DNA of 64,000 nucleotides from Sphingobium sp. Ant17 (lineage in GTDB: Bacteria > Pseudomonadota > Alphaproteobacteria > Sphingomonadales > Sphingomonadaceae): NCBI RefSeq assembly GCF_000588875.1, contig NZ_JEMV01000004.1, positions 13,071-77,070 of the forward strand. Direction: 5' to 3'. Positions 55,268-64,000 of this stretch are shown one piece after another. Both the position numbers and the translations under genes were made by a program. Each line of letters starts with the position of its first letter. The stretch's first letter is position 1. The notes under the pieces were generated by a model. The model worked only from the letters and a program-made list of their open reading frames with translations. It did no database searches and was not told the DNA's origin.

Positions 55268-57985
55268 ATGAAGTTTTCCAGGAACGGCGCCTTGGTTTCG
55301 AGCGCCGCCATGGCCGTGTTTCTGCTTTCCGCCGGGACAGCGACCGCGCAGCAGCAGGATGCGGCGAGCGATAACGACATCGTCGTCACCGGCATTCGCA
55401 GCAGTTTGCAGGGCGCGCTGAACGCCAAGCGCAATGCGCCGCAGGTGCTCGACGCGATTTCGGCCGAAGATATCGGCAAATTCCCCGACAAGAATATCGG
55501 CGAAGCGCTGCAGCGCGTGACCGGTGTGCAGCTTTCGCGCGCCGATGGCGAAGGCGCTGGCGTCACCATCCGCGGGGCGGACCCGTCGCTCAATCGCGTC
55601 GAGATCAACGGCACGACCGCCCTGTCCACCACCGTAGGCGGCGGCCGCGATGTCGACTTCCGCGACCTGCCCTCCGAATTCGTCAACCGGCTGGAAGTCG
55701 TCAAGTCCGCCACCGCCGACATGACGGAAGGTGGCGTCGGTGGCACCGTGCGCGTTATTACCCGGCGGCCGTTCGACAATGGCGGCAAGACCTATGTGGC
55801 GGGATCGGCCCAGGCGATTTATTCCGACATTGCCGACTATATGGACCCGCGCATTGCCCTGATTGCCAGCGACACTTTTGCCGACGGCAAACTTGGCGTG
55901 TTGGTGTCGGGCACGTTCGAAAACCGCAATGTGGAAAGCCATCAGGCGCGCACCACCGGCTGGGTTCGGTTGGACAGCGACCCCACGACGCCGGGCTTGC
56001 AGGCCTATGACCTGAACGAAGACGGCGCAGCCGACTTCTTCCCCGACATTCCCCGGTATGTCATCAACCGCCTCGAAACACGGCGCTATGCGCTGAACGG
56101 CATTCTCGAATGGCGGCCGAGCGACGATCTGACCGCATATGTGGAGGGCAATTGGACCCGGTCCAACCAGTCGGTCACATCGCAATTCCTGCAGACAGGG
56201 ACCAGTGGTGGATTGGTCGATGTCGCCAATACCGTCATCGGCCCGGACAATACCGTCACCCATCTTGAGATGATCAACAACCCGGCCCTGGCGCAAACCA
56301 GCCAATTGGGCGTATCCTATCGCAACATATTGGGCGACATCCGGCGCACCACCTATAATCTCGCGGTGGGTGCGGACTGGACCAGCGGCAACCTGAAGCT
56401 CAGCCCCAAAATCTCCTATTCCAAGGCGCAGGCCTATAATAATGAGATTAATGCCACGGCGGCTGTGACGGGCATGTCCAGCCTGATCGTCGATTATGAC
56501 AATCCCCAGCAAGCGCCCCAGATCATCCTGCCCAATGATCCGACGACGATCGCCGGGATCAACCAGCTGACCGTGCTGCGTCGCCCGCGTTACGACGATC
56601 AGGCGGAAAAGATGGCGAAGCTCGACGCCGAATATACGTTCGACACCGGCTTCCTCACATCGATCAAGGTGGGTGGCCAATATCGCGACCTGACCGTCAA
56701 GAGCCGTTTCTACACCCGGACGACGACGCTGAACGGCTTTAGCGATCCTGCGGTGCAGAGCCAGATCAGCGCCATTGTCACCGGCAATGCGGGCCTTGGC
56801 ACGTCGCCCTTCTTCAACACCGGAAATCTGGGCTTCGATGGCGGCTATACCGGCTGGTTGAACATGACCCAGGCGGTGGCGGATGCGGTCGGCGTGCCCG
56901 ATCCGTTCGCGCCAGGCGGTTGCCCCGCAAATGCGGACGGCACTTGCCAGGTCTTCACTGACACATGGGAAGTCGGCGAGCGCAACATTGCGGGCTATGC
57001 GCAGGCGGCCTTCGCCTTTGATGTCGGATCGGTCGCGGTCAGCGGCGTCGCCGGTGCGCGTGTCGTTAATACGCAAGTCGATACATCCGGTTTCCTGCGG
57101 ACCGCGCAGCCAGGCGGTCAGCCCGCGCTGATCAGCCCGGTTGCCTTCGACAGCAAGAACACCGAATTCCTGCCATCGATCAACCTGAAAGCCGAACTGA
57201 TCCCGAACACGCTGATGGCGCGGTTGACGGCCAGCGAAGTGATGGCGCGCCCCCTGCCACAGCAACTCGCCCCGCGGTTCACTTTGGATGTCGTGGGCCT
57301 GTCCGGCTCACGCGGCAATCCCGCACTCCAGCCGTTCCGGGCACGCCAATATGATGCGGGCCTGGAATATTATATCAACAAGACGAGCTTTGCGTCGGTC
57401 ACCTACTTCCGCAAGGAGATCGGTTCCTTCATCCAGAATACGACGGAGCCGTTCACGGACGCCAATGGTGTCACCTATGCGATCACGGTGCCCAGCAACG
57501 GGACGCAGAAAGTGACGATCAACGGCATCGAAGCGGGCGCACAGGTCGCGTTCGACTTCATCAACATACCCGTGGTCAAACATATGGGCGTCATCGCGAA
57601 CTTCACTTACTCGAAGGATAGCGGTTACGAAGGCACCGACTTCTTCACCGGCGATTCCCTGCCGTTCCAGGGCCTGTCGCGCAAAAGCTACAATATTTCG
57701 GCCTATTATGAGGATGATGTCTTCAGCATCCGTGGCGCTTATAACTGGCGCTCGAAATATCTGATCACGGCGGTCGGGCGTGGCAACAACCCCGAATTCG
57801 GCGAAGCCTATGGCCAGTTGGATGCGTCGCTCAACCTCAATCTGATGAAGGATGTCTCGCTGTTCCTGGAAGGCGTCAATCTGCTGGATGCCACGCGCAA
57901 GGAGAATGCCAACAGCATCTATCGCCGCACGATCATCGAAACCTTCGGGCGTCGCGTCTATGGCGGCATTCGGTTCAAGCTCTGA
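55268..57985 (+). CDS. TonB-dependent receptor, carbohydrate-uptake (Xanthomonas/Caulobacter) type
   Basis: 905 residues: signal ending LLSAGTATAQ, TonB box IVVTGIRSSLQGALNAKRNA, plug with SAEDIGKFPDKNIGEALQRV and GVQLSRADGEGAGVTIRGAD, and a barrel ending RRVYGGIRFKL. The SAEDIGKFPDKN and RVTGVQLSR wording marks the large CUT-type family linked to oligosaccharide uptake. The genes after it encode pectic lyases, so pectic oligosaccharides are the likely cargo. Start chosen at 55268 (GGGGAGGA upstream). It ends before a tandem hairpin, so downstream genes may be expressed at a lower level. Confidence 0.93.
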   Translation: MKFSRNGALVSSAAMAVFLLSAGTATAQQQDAASDNDIVVTGIRSSLQGALNAKRNAPQVLDAISAEDIGKFPDKNIGEALQRVTGVQLSRADGEGAGVTIRGADPSLNRVEINGTTALSTTVGGGRDVDFRDLPSEFVNRLEVVKSATADMTEGGVGGTVRVITRRPFDNGGKTYVAGSAQAIYSDIADYMDPRIALIASDTFADGKLGVLVSGTFENRNVESHQARTTGWVRLDSDPTTPGLQAYDLNEDGAADFFPDIPRYVINRLETRRYALNGILEWRPSDDLTAYVEGNWTRSNQSVTSQFLQTGTSGGLVDVANTVIGPDNTVTHLEMINNPALAQTSQLGVSYRNILGDIRRTTYNLAVGADWTSGNLKLSPKISYSKAQAYNNEINATAAVTGMSSLIVDYDNPQQAPQIILPNDPTTIAGINQLTVLRRPRYDDQAEKMAKLDAEYTFDTGFLTSIKVGGQYRDLTVKSRFYTRTTTLNGFSDPAVQSQISAIVTGNAGLGTSPFFNTGNLGFDGGYTGWLNMTQAVADAVGVPDPFAPGGCPANADGTCQVFTDTWEVGERNIAGYAQAAFAFDVGSVAVSGVAGARVVNTQVDTSGFLRTAQPGGQPALISPVAFDSKNTEFLPSINLKAELIPNTLMARLTASEVMARPLPQQLAPRFTLDVVGLSGSRGNPALQPFRARQYDAGLEYYINKTSFASVTYFRKEIGSFIQNTTEPFTDANGVTYAITVPSNGTQKVTINGIEAGAQVAFDFINIPVVKHMGVIANFTYSKDSGYEGTDFFTGDSLPFQGLSRKSYNISAYYEDDVFSIRGAYNWRSKYLITAVGRGNNPEFGEAYGQLDASLNLNLMKDVSLFLEGVNLLDATRKENANSIYRRTIIETFGRRVYGGIRFKL

Positions 57986-57994
57986 TCCGCTCCC

Positions 57995-58060
57995 CCGTGG
58001 TTCCCCTTCTGGACCACGGCTCTTGCTGCGGGATCTCCCCCTTCTCCCGATCCCGCAGCA
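57995..58060 (+). terminator. Tandem hairpins after the receptor, second with T-tract
   Basis: First: CCGTGGT / ACCACGG (57995-58019). Second: TGCTGCGGGATC / GATCCCGCAGCA (58024-58060), a perfect 12-bp stem followed by TTTCTTCG. The position, 10 nt after the receptor stop and 34 nt before the next start, fits a (partial) terminator within the locus. Confidence 0.8.
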
Positions 58061-58093
58061 TTTCTTCGTTCAGCCTGAACCGGGAATAGCACC

Positions 58094-58780
58094 ATGTTCA
58101 ACCGCCGCACGATGCTGATGTCGCTGATGCTGGCACCGGTCGCCGCACGCGCGGATGGCGGACGCACCGTTTCGGGCGATGATTTTCGAAGCGGTCTCAA
58201 GCAATGGCGGATGGAAGCGATCGGCGATGCCCGCGTCTCGGCGCGGGATGGCATTTTGGACATCGACGCCCCCGCCGGGGTCACGCTCTGGTTTCTGCCC
58301 GCCCTCGTGGCTCCCGTCGCGATCCGCTATGAGGTACGGGCGGTGGCCCAAGGCGGACCCCATGATGCGGTCAGCGACGTCAACGCCTTCTGGATGGCGA
58401 CCGACCCTGCTGTGCCCGATGGGTCGGTGCTGGGGCGGCGGCGCAGCGGCGCGTTCGAGGATTATGATAGGCTGAAAACCTATTATGTCGGCATCGGCGG
58501 CAACCGCAACAGCACGACGCGGATGCGCCGCTATGTCGGCCGGGTGGGGGAACGACCGTTGCTGCCCGACCATGACCGACTGGCAAAGGCGGACATGCTG
58601 ACACCGAACGCCTGGTTCGCCATTGGCCTGATCGCTGACGGCCATCATATCGCGGTAGAGCGCGATGGCGCGCCCCTGTTTGAGATGGACGACCCCGCCC
58701 CCTATCGTCGCGGTCATTTCGGGCTGCGCACCACGCAGAGCCACATTCAGGTCCGCAACCTGACCATCACCCATGGCTGA
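58094..58780 (+). CDS. DUF6250-type secreted protein
   Basis: 228 residues: signal peptide MFNRRTMLMSLMLAPVAARA, then a jelly-roll-like domain with GITLWFLPALVAPVAIRYEV-like strands, NAFWMATDPAVPDGSVLGRR, the segment TYYVGIGGNRNSTTRMRRYV and a terminal HFGLRTTQSHIQVRNLTITH. DUF6250 proteins are common partners of pectin lyases and look like concanavalin-type carbohydrate-binding folds. Catalytic residues cannot be named. The next gene follows its stop by about 20 nt. Confidence 0.75.
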   Translation: MFNRRTMLMSLMLAPVAARADGGRTVSGDDFRSGLKQWRMEAIGDARVSARDGILDIDAPAGVTLWFLPALVAPVAIRYEVRAVAQGGPHDAVSDVNAFWMATDPAVPDGSVLGRRRSGAFEDYDRLKTYYVGIGGNRNSTTRMRRYVGRVGERPLLPDHDRLAKADMLTPNAWFAIGLIADGHHIAVERDGAPLFEMDDPAPYRRGHFGLRTTQSHIQVRNLTITHG

Positions 58781-58799
58781 CAAAAGGAGCGGAACGCCG

Positions 58800-61517
58800 A
58801 TGACGACAGGGATCATAGTCAGCCGCCGGGACAGCCTGAGGCTTGGCCTGCTGACCGGCGCTTCGGCGCTCCTGCCTGCCGCTGCACGGGCCGCGAACGC
58901 ACGCGGCAGCAACGTGCCGCCGACACCCGTGCGCTGGATCGACGATGCCGCGCCGCCGCTTTCGCTGGGCCAGACCTTTGGCGTGCCATGGCCGCAAGGG
59001 GCATTGCGCGCCGGAACCGCCCTGTCCGTCAAAGACGCCGAGGGAAAGGCTCTGCCATCGCAGCACTGGCCCTTGGCCAGCTGGCCGGATGGATCGCTCA
59101 AATGGACCGCACATGCGCTGCCAGCCGGAGACACCCCAACCGCAAGCATGACGGTGGTTCAGGGCAAGCCAGTCGCTCCTCCAGCGCCGGTCTTGTTACG
59201 CGAAACCGCCGACCGGATCGTCATCACCGTCGGATCGGTCCAATGGACGATCGGCACGTCGGGCAAGGCCATCATCCAGTCGGCCAAAGCAGGCGAGCGG
59301 ACCGTCATGGGATCGCTGGCGCTGATCGCCAGCGTGGACAACGCACCGCAAGGCGGTGAGCGCAGCCATTTCACCGGCAGGATCGACAAGGCGACGGTCG
59401 AGCAGAAAGGGCCGGTGCGCGCCGTCGTGAAGCTGGAAGGGATGCACGAGGGGCAAGGGCGCGCCTGGCTGCCGTTTGTCGTCCGCCTTTATGCCTATGC
59501 AGGGGCCGATCATCTGCGCGTCGTGCATAGTTTCATCTTCGACGGCGATCCGGCCAGGGATTTCATCAGCGGCCTCGGCCTGCAGGCGCAAGTGCCGATG
59601 GATGCTGCCCCGCATGACCGTCATGTGCGGATCGGCACCGGCGCGGACGGATTGTTCAGCGAGGCGGTGCGGCCGCTGACCGGCCTCCGCCGCGATCCGG
59701 GTGGGGCCGCGCGCAAGGCACAGATTGCGGGCCAAGCCGTGGCGTTGGATAGCATGGCACCGACGGTCCGCAATCTGCTCGGCCGCATCCCGACTTGGGG
59801 CGATTTCACGCTGAGCCAGCTCTCCGCTGACGGCTTTGCCATCACCAAGCGGACCAAGGCTGGGCAGGCGTGGATTGATGCGACATCGGGAACGCGCTCG
59901 CAGGGCCTGGGCTATGTCGGATCGCCCACCGGCGGCATCGCGATCGCGGCGCGCTATTTCTGGCAGCGGTATCCCGCGCAGATCGACATTCGCGGGGCCG
60001 ACACTGACCAGGCATCGCTCACCGCCTGGCTCTGGTCCCCCAACGCACAGCCGATGGACATGCGCCCCTATAGGGACGTCATGGGCATGGAAGCCTATGC
60101 CGCCCAGAATGAAGGGCTGGACATCACCTATGAGGATTATGAGCCCGGCTGGGATGACGCGACCGGCGCGGCCCGCACCAGCGAACTGACCCTCTGGGCC
60201 TGCGCGGCGACGCCCGGAGCGGCGCATCTGGCGGCGATGGCGCAGGCCAATTCGACGCCGCCGCAACTGATGGTGACGCCCGAACGCATCCATGCGGCCG
60301 ACGTGCTGGGCATCTGGAGCTTGCCCGACCGATCCAGCCCGCTGAAGGCGCGGATCGAGGACCAACTGGTCAATCTGGTCGATTTCTATGCCGAAGAGGT
60401 CGACCGGCGCGGCTGGTATGGCTTCTGGAACCATGGCGACGTTATGCACACGTATGACGAGGATCGGCACGTCTGGCGCTATGATATCGGCGGCTATGCC
60501 TGGGCCAATAGCGAATTGTCGCCTGACCTGTGGCTTTGGTATGATGTGCTGCGCAGCGGCCGGGCGCGCGCCTTTCGCTTGGCCGAAGCGATGACCCGTC
60601 ATACCGGCGAGGTCGATGTCTATCATCTTGGTCGCTTTGCGGGCCTTGGCACGCGGCACGGCGTCCAGCATTGGAGCGACAGCTCCAAACAGCCGCGCGT
60701 CAGCAACGCTGCCTATCGTCGCATCTTCTATTATCTGACCGGCGACGAACGGGTGGGCGACCTGATGCGCGCTTTGGTCCCCTCGGACCAGGCGCTGACC
60801 CATGTCGAGATTGGCCGCAAGGTGCCCGGTGCCGAGCGCAAGACCCTCCCCGAAGGCGTCGTGGATTTCAGCTTCGGCACCGTCTGGGGGTCGCTCGCGG
60901 CGGCCTGGCTGACGGAATGGGAACGGACGGGCGACGTGCGGTGGCGGGACCGGCTAATCGCCGGCATGGATAGTATCGGGCGATTGAAATATGGCTGGCT
61001 GGCGGGCAGCGCACCCTATGATCTCAAATCCGGGCGCTTCATCGGGCCGGGCGACAAAATATCCATCTCGCATCTCAACGCCGTATTCGGGGCGTTTGAA
61101 GTGAATGCCGAATTGTTGCAACTGATCGACGTGCCGCGCTATCGGGCGGCATGGCTCGATTATTGCCGCTGGTTCAACGCTTCGCCGCAGGAATGGGATG
61201 CGCATTTCTCTCTGCCCTTCGGCAAGCGGAACCTGAAGGAAGGACATTCCCGCCTGTCGGCCTATGTCGCCCGGGAAACCGGCGATGCCGCGCTATCGAC
61301 ACGCGCCGCGCGGGAGTTTTTGGGCGGCGAGGCCGGATTGGGGCTGTCGGATGGCGACCCACGGGTCGCCCATAGCGGCCCCGATTTTGTCGGCCCGACG
61401 GTCGAGTGGCCGGGGGTCTCCACCAACGCCGCGTCGCAATGGGGATTGGCGGCGATCCAGAATCTGGCACTCATTCCCGACGCACTGGAATGGGCTGCCG
61501 CAGAAAAGAGGAATTGA
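58800..61517 (+). CDS. Exo-rhamnogalacturonan lyase-like protein (PcRGLX/YetA family)
   Basis: About 905 residues with a Tat signal (SRRDSLRLGLLTGASALLPA). An N-terminal beta domain (PVRWIDDAAPPLSLGQTFGV, then GSLKWTAHALPAGDTPTASM) is followed by a large alpha/beta catalytic part: WYGFWNHGDVMHTYDEDRHV, YDIGGYAWANSELSPDLWLW, HLGRFAGLGTRHGVQHWSDS and WNAHFSLPFG-like segment near the end. The GVQHWSDS/YxGF region and overall layout match the PcRGLX/YetA family, one member of which is an exo-acting rhamnogalacturonan lyase (PL26). ATG 58800, with AGGAG upstream, is preferred over ATG 58773. The enzyme class is inferred. Confidence 0.78.
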   Translation: MTTGIIVSRRDSLRLGLLTGASALLPAAARAANARGSNVPPTPVRWIDDAAPPLSLGQTFGVPWPQGALRAGTALSVKDAEGKALPSQHWPLASWPDGSLKWTAHALPAGDTPTASMTVVQGKPVAPPAPVLLRETADRIVITVGSVQWTIGTSGKAIIQSAKAGERTVMGSLALIASVDNAPQGGERSHFTGRIDKATVEQKGPVRAVVKLEGMHEGQGRAWLPFVVRLYAYAGADHLRVVHSFIFDGDPARDFISGLGLQAQVPMDAAPHDRHVRIGTGADGLFSEAVRPLTGLRRDPGGAARKAQIAGQAVALDSMAPTVRNLLGRIPTWGDFTLSQLSADGFAITKRTKAGQAWIDATSGTRSQGLGYVGSPTGGIAIAARYFWQRYPAQIDIRGADTDQASLTAWLWSPNAQPMDMRPYRDVMGMEAYAAQNEGLDITYEDYEPGWDDATGAARTSELTLWACAATPGAAHLAAMAQANSTPPQLMVTPERIHAADVLGIWSLPDRSSPLKARIEDQLVNLVDFYAEEVDRRGWYGFWNHGDVMHTYDEDRHVWRYDIGGYAWANSELSPDLWLWYDVLRSGRARAFRLAEAMTRHTGEVDVYHLGRFAGLGTRHGVQHWSDSSKQPRVSNAAYRRIFYYLTGDERVGDLMRALVPSDQALTHVEIGRKVPGAERKTLPEGVVDFSFGTVWGSLAAAWLTEWERTGDVRWRDRLIAGMDSIGRLKYGWLAGSAPYDLKSGRFIGPGDKISISHLNAVFGAFEVNAELLQLIDVPRYRAAWLDYCRWFNASPQEWDAHFSLPFGKRNLKEGHSRLSAYVARETGDAALSTRAAREFLGGEAGLGLSDGDPRVAHSGPDFVGPTVEWPGVSTNAASQWGLAAIQNLALIPDALEWAAAEKRN

Positions 61518-61519
61518 GG

Positions 61520-62845
61520 ATGCGCAAAGCGATGATCGGATGGGCCGCGATGGCGGCGGTTGGCCTCGCCGGGGCCGCGCAGGCAAAGCCGGCCGCCGAA
61601 TGGATCGACCAGACGACCGGCCACCGTGTCCTGCGGCTGACCGACCAGCCGGGCAGCGCTAGCCTCTATTTCCACCAGAACAGCTATACGCCCCAGGGTG
61701 ACAAGATGGTGATATCGACGCCGGACGGCATCGCGGTGATGACGCTGGCCGACTGGACCATCAAGCCGCTGGTCAAGGGCAAGGATCTGCAACTGCTGTT
61801 CACCGGGCGCAAGACCCGCACGGCCTATTATGCCAGCCGCAAGCGCGATGACGGGGCGGGCGGCGCCACCATCTTCGTGGCGGATATCGACAGCGGCAAG
61901 ACCCGCAAAATCGCGACGGTCGATGGCGGTTCGATAGGGTCGATCAATGCCGACGAGACGCTGCTGCTTGGCCAATGGGCCGCCAGCGACAAGCCGCTGC
62001 AGCCCGATGGCACGCAAAAGGCTGGGACGCCGGAGATCAAGCAGACCTTCGGCCAGGCGCATTATGCCGCCAATGGACCGGACGGAAAGCCGCTCAGCTT
62101 TGCCGAGGCGAAGGAAGTGCGCCTGAACGAACGGCTGGAAGCGAAGATTCCGATGGAGATCTTCACCATCGACATCCGCACGGGCGAGCGGAAGGTCGTC
62201 GTCGCCTCGACGGATTGGCTCAACCATATCCAATTTTCGCCGACCGATCCCGGCCTCATCATGTATTGCCACGAAGGGCCGTGGCACAAGGTCGATCGGA
62301 TCTGGACGATCCGCACTGACGGCAGTGGCAAGCAGCTGATCCACAAGCGGATCATGAACATGGAAATTGCAGGCCATGAGTTCTTCTCGCCCGATGGCGC
62401 CTGGATCTGGTATGATCTGCAGACGCCGCGCGGCGAAGTCTTCTGGCTGGCGGGCTATGAGATCGCCACCGGTCGGCGGCAATGGTATCATGTCGATCGC
62501 AACCAGTGGTCGGTCCATTATAATCAGGCACCTGACATGCGCCATTTTTCAGGCGATGGCGGCGATAGCGAGATGGTCGCCCATGCGCCCGATGGCAAAT
62601 ATCTCTACCTCTTCACCCCGCGCGCCATACCCGATGTCGCCGGCATTCATGCGGACAACGCTGCGGACCTGATCGCGCCGGGCACGTTCGGGGTCGAAAA
62701 GATCGTGGACATGCGCAAGCATGATTATCGGCTGGAACCCAACATCACTTTCACGCCCGACGGCAAATGGATGATCTTCCGCTCCAACATGGACGGCGCA
62801 CCGCACATCTATGCTGCTGAATTGCGCAAACAGGGCGGATCATAG
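61520..62845 (+). CDS. ogl: Oligogalacturonate lyase-like protein (PL22)
   Basis: 441 residues: signal peptide ending AGAAQAKPA, then WIDQTTGHRVLRLTDQPGSA, LYFHQNSYTPQGDKMVI, a propeller of repeats, WLNHIQFSPTDPGLIMYCHE, GPWHKVDRIWTIRTDGSG, NMEIAGHEFFSPDGAWIWYD and VDRNQWSVHYNQAPDMRHF. This is the PL22 seven-bladed propeller with the Mn-binding His/Gln region. It splits unsaturated galacturonate units from short pectic oligomers. The start is 2 nt after the previous stop, so the two are translationally coupled. A secreted form is slightly unusual, since many PL22 enzymes are cytoplasmic. Confidence 0.88.
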   Translation: MRKAMIGWAAMAAVGLAGAAQAKPAAEWIDQTTGHRVLRLTDQPGSASLYFHQNSYTPQGDKMVISTPDGIAVMTLADWTIKPLVKGKDLQLLFTGRKTRTAYYASRKRDDGAGGATIFVADIDSGKTRKIATVDGGSIGSINADETLLLGQWAASDKPLQPDGTQKAGTPEIKQTFGQAHYAANGPDGKPLSFAEAKEVRLNERLEAKIPMEIFTIDIRTGERKVVVASTDWLNHIQFSPTDPGLIMYCHEGPWHKVDRIWTIRTDGSGKQLIHKRIMNMEIAGHEFFSPDGAWIWYDLQTPRGEVFWLAGYEIATGRRQWYHVDRNQWSVHYNQAPDMRHFSGDGGDSEMVAHAPDGKYLYLFTPRAIPDVAGIHADNAADLIAPGTFGVEKIVDMRKHDYRLEPNITFTPDGKWMIFRSNMDGAPHIYAAELRKQGGS

Positions 62846-62862
62846 GGGGCGCGCTTGCAGCT

Positions 62863-64000
62863 TCAACTGGCACCGCCGATCGCCCCTGGCGTCAGGATGA
62901 GCGTCAGGAGAATGAGGGCGATGCCGAAATATCCCCATGCCCCCATGCCCTGCCAGGCGATCTTCAGGCTGCTGGCGTCGGATCGCGACGATCGGGCCAG
63001 CCGCATCGCGTAGATCATCGTGCCGGTGACGGCCATGGCCGTCAGCAGCGCACCGAACAGGAACCAGAGGACTTTGGTCCACAGGCCGCCGAAGGTGCCG
63101 AAATGCAGCGGATCGGCCATTTCGGAAATGCGCTGATGCGCGCTCAGGTCGCGTCCATCCAGCTGCGCGACGACGCGCGATGTCGCCGGATCGACGACCA
63201 CAGCATTGGCGCGATCGCGCACCAGCCAGGCGGAGGACTGGCCGAGGAAAATGACGCCATTGTCGGGCGTGAAGCGGATTTCCCGAATATCGAGCGCAGG
63301 ATCGGCGCGGCGCGCGACGGCGACCAGCCGGTCCAGCGCGGCCCCGGTTGGCATCGCACCAGCCGCCACTTCCGGTAATTTGGGCACCTTGGCGTTCCCG
63401 CCCAATGTCTCGACCAGATACCATAGGCCCGTCAGCGTGATCAGCGCCACGAACCACAAGCTCCACAGGCCCATCAGGCGATGCAGGTCGCCCGTCATCC
63501 GCCGCCCGTCCCCGCCGCGCGGCGCGCGAAAGAAGCCGCGCCACCATTTCTTGTAGGTGACGATGCCCGACACCAAAGAGGCCGCCAGCAGCAGGGCGAG
63601 CGAACAGACGATCGGTATGCCGATCTTCGTCGGCAGCATCAGGTGGCGATGGGCCTGCCGCAGGAAGCGGTGGACATTGGCCCAGCCATGCCGGCCGGTG
63701 ACCTCCGCCGTCCACGGGTCGACATAGACCCGCTCCGGCGCCCCCTTGCCGCGACTGACCCAGGCCTCGACCGCGAACCAGGGGTCGATCGGCGCATAGA
63801 GCGTCTGGAGCCGGGCGTCGGGCGCGGCGCGGGCCGCCGCCTGCGCCAACGCTCCCCAGGATGCGACCGGTTCCGACCGAGGCGATACCCGCATGGCGGG
63901 CGTCGCCAGCCAGTCGATTTCATGCGCGAACACGGCAAAAGTGCCCGTCGCCAGGATGAAGGTCAGGAAGATCGACAGTTTGAGGCCGATCCAGCTATGC
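62863..64000 (-). CDS. PepSY-associated TM protein (partial, runs off the window)
   Basis: At least 378 residues; the reading frame continues past 64000, upstream through HSWIGLKLSIFLTFILATGT. Four membrane helices are visible, with PepSY-type motifs: FAHEIDWLATP, WTAEVTGRHGWANVHRFLRQ, GDLHRLMGLWSLWFVALITL and the C-terminal MRLARSSRSDASSLKIAWQG. These proteins often act with TonB receptors in iron or heme-linked reduction. The true start lies outside the window. Confidence 0.85.
   Translation of the reverse strand, partial: HSWIGLKLSIFLTFILATGTFAVFAHEIDWLATPAMRVSPRSEPVASWGALAQAAARAAPDARLQTLYAPIDPWFAVEAWVSRGKGAPERVYVDPWTAEVTGRHGWANVHRFLRQAHRHLMLPTKIGIPIVCSLALLLAASLVSGIVTYKKWWRGFFRAPRGGDGRRMTGDLHRLMGLWSLWFVALITLTGLWYLVETLGGNAKVPKLPEVAAGAMPTGAALDRLVAVARRADPALDIREIRFTPDNGVIFLGQSSAWLVRDRANAVVVDPATSRVVAQLDGRDLSAHQRISEMADPLHFGTFGGLWTKVLWFLFGALLTAMAVTGTMIYAMRLARSSRSDASSLKIAWQGMGAWGYFGIALILLTLILTPGAIGGAS

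Noticed and set aside
55238-57265. 675-codon open frame opposite the CUT-type receptor
   Set aside because: Antisense to a clear receptor gene; no motif and low-complexity composition.
59196-60803. 535-codon open frame opposite the PcRGLX-like gene
   Set aside because: Antisense shadow; the sense protein has family motifs throughout.
1-64000. CRISPR array, tRNA or rRNA genes, transposase or prophage
   Set aside because: No regularly spaced repeats, no tRNA/rRNA signature and no transposase or phage-type proteins were seen on either strand. The dispersed palindromes have no associated ORF.

Overview
The window is GC-rich DNA from an alphaproteobacterium, most likely a member of the Sphingomonadaceae (Sphingobium/Sphingomonas/Novosphingobium group). 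This rests on several things: two large TonB-dependent receptors, LigM/DesA-type tetrahydrofolate O-demethylation genes, an EL222-like LOV-HTH regulator, a MarR/NDP-forming acyl-CoA synthetase pair of the kind known from Sphingobium ferulate catabolism, and the dispersed palindromic repeats common in this family. No rRNA, tRNA, CRISPR array, prophage or transposase was seen.

Layout. 0-5 kb: a metal-response unit with CnrY-, CnrX- and CnrH-like genes, followed by copA, copB and a second CopB-like outer-membrane protein. 5-14 kb: an amine/amino-acid catabolic set (M20 amidohydrolase, Lrp regulator, omega-transaminase, TtuC-like dehydrogenase, GabD-like dehydrogenase, GNAT) with a divergent PuuC-like aldehyde dehydrogenase. 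14-22 kb: DCC-family and UbiB-family genes, a hybrid histidine kinase with a ParD-like N-terminus, a LOV-HTH photoreceptor, and a folE / renalase-like / DUF3429 / SDR / DUF2256 block typical of light-stress gene neighbourhoods. 22-35 kb: a long minus-strand uptake and oxidation locus with a TonB receptor, D-2-hydroxyacid dehydrogenase, haloacid-dehalogenase-like enzyme, FAD oxidase, Dpp-type ABC importer and a three-subunit HcnABC-like dehydrogenase. 35-43 kb: an acyltransferase-like membrane protein, then aldehyde dehydrogenase, MarR regulator, acyl-CoA synthetase and aromatic-acid transporter linked by three similar 19-bp dyads. 43-48 kb: a one-carbon cassette (folB-like, folD, purU, metF) divergent from an alpha/beta hydrolase and a LigM/DesA-family O-demethylase. 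48-52 kb: a chemoreceptor and a porin followed by a decayed ligM fragment, then a MipA-like protein. 52-55 kb: SDR and SnoaL-like genes with a divergent LysR. 55-63 kb: a pectin/rhamnogalacturonan locus (TonB receptor, DUF6250 protein, PcRGLX/YetA-like lyase, PL22 oligogalacturonate lyase). 63-64 kb: a PepSY membrane protein running off the end.

How the parts fit. Two regions look built for plant-derived carbon: 37-48 kb for methoxylated or hydroxycinnamate-type aromatics (import, CoA activation, aldehyde oxidation, methyl transfer to THF and C1 disposal) and 55-63 kb for pectic oligosaccharides. The 22-35 kb locus looks like a complete route for an unknown imino/amino compound.

Caution. Eight genes each contain one or two single-base frameshifts (nine sites) that restore family-consistent protein when one base is added or removed. 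Most sites are at or next to short homopolymers, which points to residual assembly error rather than nine real pseudogenising events.
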